Source: an uncultured Kiritimatiellota bacterium
GTDB taxonomy: Bacteria; Verrucomicrobiota; Kiritimatiellia; RFP12; UBA1067
Direction: 5' to 3'
DNA length: 44,320 bases
Assembly: GCA_934667425.1 (NCBI GenBank)
Contig: CAKULV010000030.1
Location: forward strand, 1-44,320
Shown: piece after piece, positions 41,566 through 44,320 of the stretch
Numbering within the stretch: position 1 is the first letter of the stretch
Layout: each line of letters begins with the position of its first letter
Translations under genes and position numbers: made by a program
Notes under the pieces: generated by a model
What the model saw: only the letters and a program-made list of their open reading frames with translations
The model's database searches: none
Told to the model about the DNA's origin: nothing

Positions 41566-42740
41566 TGCACTTCTCCCATGATGATGTGCGGATCTTCCGT
41601 CACGAGCGCCGAGCCGATATCCCAGAGCTGGCGGCAGTCCATCAGCTTCAGCTCGCCGACGCCGAGCGACGAGCGGCGGATCTCGAGCCCGCGCGCGACG
41701 GCCTCGCGGAAGAAGCGCGCGTCTTCGTCCTTCGAATAGAACTCGCGCGGGCCGGGCAGCCCCTTCGGCACGAACTTCCACGTGATCGTGCCGTCCGGGA
41801 GGCGCACGCCGTAGTAGGACGGCCCCAGCCCCGGCAAGTCGAAATGAGTCTCAAGGCAATGCACGAACGACGTGTGGCCGATCGGACTGCCGAAGTGCAG
41901 GATCTTTCCGCCCATGTCCTTGACGACCATCGGACACGAGTTGCCGGAAAACGGCGGCTCGTCCTCGGCCTGATGCGACAGGATCTCCGCCGCGCACGGC
42001 CCACAGCCCGCCCACGAGTGCGAAATGTGGACGCCGCGAGGCACGTCCGGATAGAGCCGCAGGAACTCAAGCGGCACGGCGCCGACCCAGCGGATCGCCT
42101 CGCTCGCCCGGTCGCGCGGGTCGCTCGGCCGGTGATCCCACCGCTTGTTGATGCCGTTCAGGAAGCATTCCGACCGCTGGAACGTCGGAAGGAAGAAGTT
42201 GCCGTCCGGACCGACCGCCTCGACGAGCGCGTCAAGGATCGTCTTCGCGCCGCCGACGACGTGCCCGCAGGCCGAGAGCGACGCATGGACAAGCAGCGTG
42301 TCGCCCTTGCGCACCCCCACATTCTCCAATGCCGCGAGAATCGCCGCCTTGCCGATCTCGGGATCGCGGCTGCGGTCGCGCTTCGCCCTTTCCGGCGGCA
42401 TCACCGTCTCGACGATCTCCACGCCCTCGACCTCCACCTTGAGGAATCCCGTGCCCGCAAGCGTCCGCAGCCGCACGCCCTGTCGCGGCGTGACGACTAC
42501 CGCGAGAAGCGCCGCGTACTTTTCGCGGTCATACGCCAGCGTCGGCTTTTCGTCCGGCTTCTCGAAGCGTTCGGGCGTGAAGTCGCTGACGAATCCAGCC
42601 GCGTCGCGCGCGACGAGCGCGTCGAGGTGTTCGGCCGAGAGCGCCGTCTCAGGCTCCAGCATCACGAGAACGCCGCGCGCGTCCTCGCCCGCGAGGAACT
42701 GCGCCTCGCTCATTACCTTCAATGTTCTCACGCCATTCAT
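41562..42740 (-). CDS. AAC(3)-family N-acetyltransferase-like protein with extra N-terminal domain
   Basis: About 392 residues. The C-terminal 270 carry the AAC(3) signature: GVRKGDTLLVHASLSACG, GPDGNFFLPTF and GSPIGHTSFVHCLE. Family members transfer acetyl from acetyl-CoA to an amino group, classically of aminoglycosides. The first 110 or so residues are beyond the usual AAC(3) length and I do not recognise them. Start codons at 42740 and 42773 are both possible. An upstream ATG at 42821 lies inside the promoter and is excluded. As the first gene of a glycan operon it more likely acts on an amino sugar than as a resistance enzyme. Confidence 0.75.
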   Translation of the reverse strand: MNGVRTLKVMSEAQFLAGEDARGVLVMLEPETALSAEHLDALVARDAAGFVSDFTPERFEKPDEKPTLAYDREKYAALLAVVVTPRQGVRLRTLAGTGFLKVEVEGVEIVETVMPPERAKRDRSRDPEIGKAAILAALENVGVRKGDTLLVHASLSACGHVVGGAKTILDALVEAVGPDGNFFLPTFQRSECFLNGINKRWDHRPSDPRDRASEAIRWVGAVPLEFLRLYPDVPRGVHISHSWAGCGPCAAEILSHQAEDEPPFSGNSCPMVVKDMGGKILHFGSPIGHTSFVHCLETHFDLPGLGPSYYGVRLPDGTITWKFVPKGLPGPREFYSKDEDARFFREAVARGLEIRRSSLGVGELKLMDCRQLWDIGSALVTEDPHIIMGEVQ

Positions 42741-42785
42741 CAGATGTCTGCTTCTCTCTAATTCAACGGTCATTTCAAGCATCTT

Positions 42786-42888
42786 GCCTGGTATCTTCCC
42801 TTCGCCGCACAGTATAAACAAAAGGCATCCGTAGAATCAAGTACAGCGAATATCTTATCAACCACTATTTTCTCACACATCCACTAAC
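42786..42888. repeat. Intergenic repeat copy C in the divergent regulator region
   Basis: About 100 bp matching the first part of copies A and B, including CACAGTATAAACAAAAGGCAT and CACACATCCACTAA. Here it lies between the XylR-like regulator and the AAC(3)-like gene, and lacks the ATPase-flank part. Confidence 0.8.
42811..42840 (-). promoter_or_regulatory. Promoter in repeat copy C, upstream of the AAC(3)-led operon
   Basis: TTGATT (42835-42840), 18-nt spacer, TATACT (42811-42816), identical boxes and spacing to copies A and B. Confidence 0.55.
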
Positions 42889-42896
42889 TGCATTTG

Positions 42897-42905
42897 TGGT
42901 ATACT
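42897..42905 (+). promoter_or_regulatory. Extended -10 promoter of the XylR-like regulator
   Basis: TGG TATACT on the plus strand, 10 nt before the ATG at 42916. There is no ribosome site, so the transcript is probably leaderless or nearly so. Confidence 0.55.
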
Positions 42906-42915
42906 CCGTTGCATC

Positions 42916-44124
42916 ATGAAAGGCAAGCCAACTCGAGCAAGGCGCATTCCACGTGTCATAGCCGTAGTCTCCATGCAGAGCAACTATGGCCCTTCCGTCC
43001 TGCGCGGCATTTTCGCCCATATCGCAGCGCACGGCGAATGGGGGATTGAGATCTTGCGCACGGCAAGCGCATTCACGGGCGATACTGTCCGCCAGGCCAT
43101 CGCACACAAGGTCGACGGCTTCGTCATTGCGCTGAACGAGGAATGCCCCGATGCCTTTCAGGCTCTTGCCGCAAGCGACATTCCGTTCGTGACCATAGAG
43201 ACGTATTCTCCGGCCCTTGCCGCGAGAAAGTGCGCGGCAAGGCATTTCCGAATCAACAATGCCGCAATAGGGCGCGATGCCGCAAGGAACTTTCTCCGGC
43301 AGGGGCGCTACTCGTCCTTTGGGTTCATTCACCCGCAGAGCGTCCGACCCTGGTCTCAGCAACGCGCCGAAGGCTTTGGACGCGAATTGGCGTTGCGTGG
43401 GCGGATCCTCGACACCTTCTCCGACATCCCGGCCAACGGCACCGTAGCGCGACGCGGCGAGCTGGCCAAGTGGATAAGGCGGCTCGACAAGCCAGCCGCG
43501 CTTCTTGCTGCGGATGATGCCGTGGCGCTTGAAGTCATCCAGGCCTGCCAGAGCGCCAAACTGAAGATCCCCGACGAGGTGGCGGTGCTTGGCGTCGACG
43601 ACGAGCCCATAATCTGCGAAAGCATTTTGCCGGCGCTCTCCAGCGTCCGTCCGGCATTCGCGTCCGCCGGACGGCAGGCCGCAGAAGCGCTTGAGCGACT
43701 GATGTGCGGACTGGATGCACAGACATCGGAAACGTCCGTGGTTCGCGGACGGAATGAAATAGCAGTGCGGGCATCCACCCGTCCAGAGTCTATCTCTGGA
43801 ATGCTTGTCCAACGGGCAATCGCATTCATCCAAGCCAACGTCAGGAACGGCATTGGCGTAAAGGATGTCCAGGCCCACCTCGGAGTCTCGCGTGCGCTCA
43901 TGGATCTCCGGTTCAGGGAAGTACGCGGAGAATCAGTGCTCTCCGTCATAACGGAGGCCCGCCTCAAGGAACTCAAGAACGCGCTGAAGTCGTCAAACGA
44001 GCCGATCGGCGAAATAACCGAACGCCTCGGCTGGAGCAGCCCGAACTACCCGAAGAATCTGTTCAGGAAGCGCTTCGGCTGCTCGATGCTCGCCTGGCGC
44101 AAGCGAAACAGGGTGACATCATGA
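42916..44124 (+). CDS. XylR-type transcriptional regulator (LacI-like sensor fused to AraC DNA-binding domain)
   Basis: 402 residues. Residues about 10-285 form a LacI/periplasmic-binding-protein-like sensor (VDGFVIALNEE, VLGVDDEPIICESILPALSS), very close to the pattern of XylR proteins. The last 105 residues are an AraC-type HTH_18 domain (DVQAHLGVSRALMDLRFREV, then EITERLGWSSPNYPKNLFRK). Such regulators bind a sugar and control catabolic operons, often divergent ones. It is the only recognised regulator and the only major plus-strand gene here. Repeat copy C lies in its divergent intergenic region and recurs before two other operons, making it the best candidate controller of this region. 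Confidence 0.88.
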   Translation: MKGKPTRARRIPRVIAVVSMQSNYGPSVLRGIFAHIAAHGEWGIEILRTASAFTGDTVRQAIAHKVDGFVIALNEECPDAFQALAASDIPFVTIETYSPALAARKCAARHFRINNAAIGRDAARNFLRQGRYSSFGFIHPQSVRPWSQQRAEGFGRELALRGRILDTFSDIPANGTVARRGELAKWIRRLDKPAALLAADDAVALEVIQACQSAKLKIPDEVAVLGVDDEPIICESILPALSSVRPAFASAGRQAAEALERLMCGLDAQTSETSVVRGRNEIAVRASTRPESISGMLVQRAIAFIQANVRNGIGVKDVQAHLGVSRALMDLRFREVRGESVLSVITEARLKELKNALKSSNEPIGEITERLGWSSPNYPKNLFRKRFGCSMLAWRKRNRVTS

Positions 44125-44200
44125 TCATTTGCGATTTTTCGATTTGCATTTCCGACAGCATTTTCATGGGACATTCGAGTCCACATCTTGCCATCGCTGC

Positions 44201-44320
44201 TCATGGCGAGTCCCCCTGCGCCCCAAGAACGCGCAACTGAAGCTCTTCCGGCAGCCGCCACATCCCGACATTGCCGCGACAAGGGATGGGAGCAGGCACC
44301 TTGCGAATGTTCGAGAGAAG
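44201..44320 (-). CDS. Possible C-terminal end of an unidentified gene entering from the right
   Basis: A minus-strand frame is open from the right edge to a TGA at 44201 (39 codons, containing GMWRLPEELQLRVLGAQGD). It has no recognised domain and may be chance. The stretch 44125-44200, between it and the regulator, shows no terminator or other clear feature. Confidence 0.25.
   Translation of the reverse strand, partial: LLSNIRKVPAPIPCRGNVGMWRLPEELQLRVLGAQGDSP

Noticed and set aside
41562..42740. Antibiotic resistance gene
   Set aside because: AAC(3) resemblance alone is not evidence of resistance. Its operon, extra N-terminal domain and sugar-related neighbours favour another acceptor.
44046..44282. 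A minus-strand frame of 78 codons overlapping the regulator's 3' end
   Set aside because: It overlaps the HTH domain of the regulator, has no recognised domain and no clear start signal.
1..44320. CRISPR arrays, tRNA or rRNA genes, transposases, integrases, phage genes
   Set aside because: No regularly spaced repeats, cloverleaf-like sequences or recognisable recombinase or phage proteins were found on either strand.

Overview
The window looks like a chromosomal carbohydrate-utilisation region from a moderately GC-rich, Gram-negative-type bacterium of the PVC superphylum, most likely a gut or sediment member of Kiritimatiellota/Lentisphaerota. This assignment is inference. It rests on large secreted beta-strand-repeat proteins, Tat-exported Gfo/Idh/MocA and metallophosphoesterase proteins, several poorly characterised glycoside-hydrolase-like TIM barrels, a XylR-type LacI/AraC regulator and several copies of the AAA-ATPase_like/PD-(D/E)XK family. 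No rRNA, tRNA, CRISPR array, transposase or phage gene was recognised. Nearly every gene is on the minus strand; the exception is the XylR-like regulator at the right end.

Layout, left to right. 1-370: start of an AAA-ATPase_like gene running off the left edge, and an acyltransferase remnant. 379-8784: mostly housekeeping, with a Gfo/Idh/MocA oxidoreductase, a Phd-type antitoxin/PIN toxin/DUF445 cassette joined by ATGA overlaps, a DUF5009-type membrane acyltransferase, an ETF-quinone-oxidoreductase-like flavoprotein, IMP dehydrogenase and a PIG-L deacetylase. 8900-42740: a polysaccharide-processing region. It holds four large secreted beta-rich proteins (10846, 21409, 27492 and 38737 are their stop ends), each next to genes for glycoside-hydrolase-like, GH20-like, GH28-like, heparinase II/III-like, DUF4832-type or AAC(3)-like proteins. 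Three complete AAA-ATPase_like genes sit between these clusters. 42916-44124: the divergent XylR-like regulator.

How the parts may work together (inference). A roughly 100-bp promoter element occurs three times: between the regulator and the AAC(3)-led operon, upstream of the GH28/heparinase operon, and upstream of the GH20-like gene. This suggests one regulon that produces exported lyases and hydrolases together with large surface or secreted beta-proteins. No SusC/SusD pair was seen.

The most unusual signals are these. (1) Two secreted-protein genes begin ATG followed by exactly ten A residues, which puts the start out of frame with the rest of the gene, and further A10 tracts lie in promoters. 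(2) Three of the beta-proteins share an N-terminal YVxL...W.D..P....NYY module, a second copy near mid-protein, and an alignable 20-residue C-terminal tail ending in Val/Ile-Arg; the fourth shares only the last residues. (3) The AAA-ATPase_like genes have an extended -10 box 7-9 nt before the ATG, predicting leaderless mRNAs, and fragments of related genes lie nearby. (4) A decapitated AAA_14-type ATPase, cut just after its Walker A motif, is joined by TGATG to a metallophosphoesterase gene.
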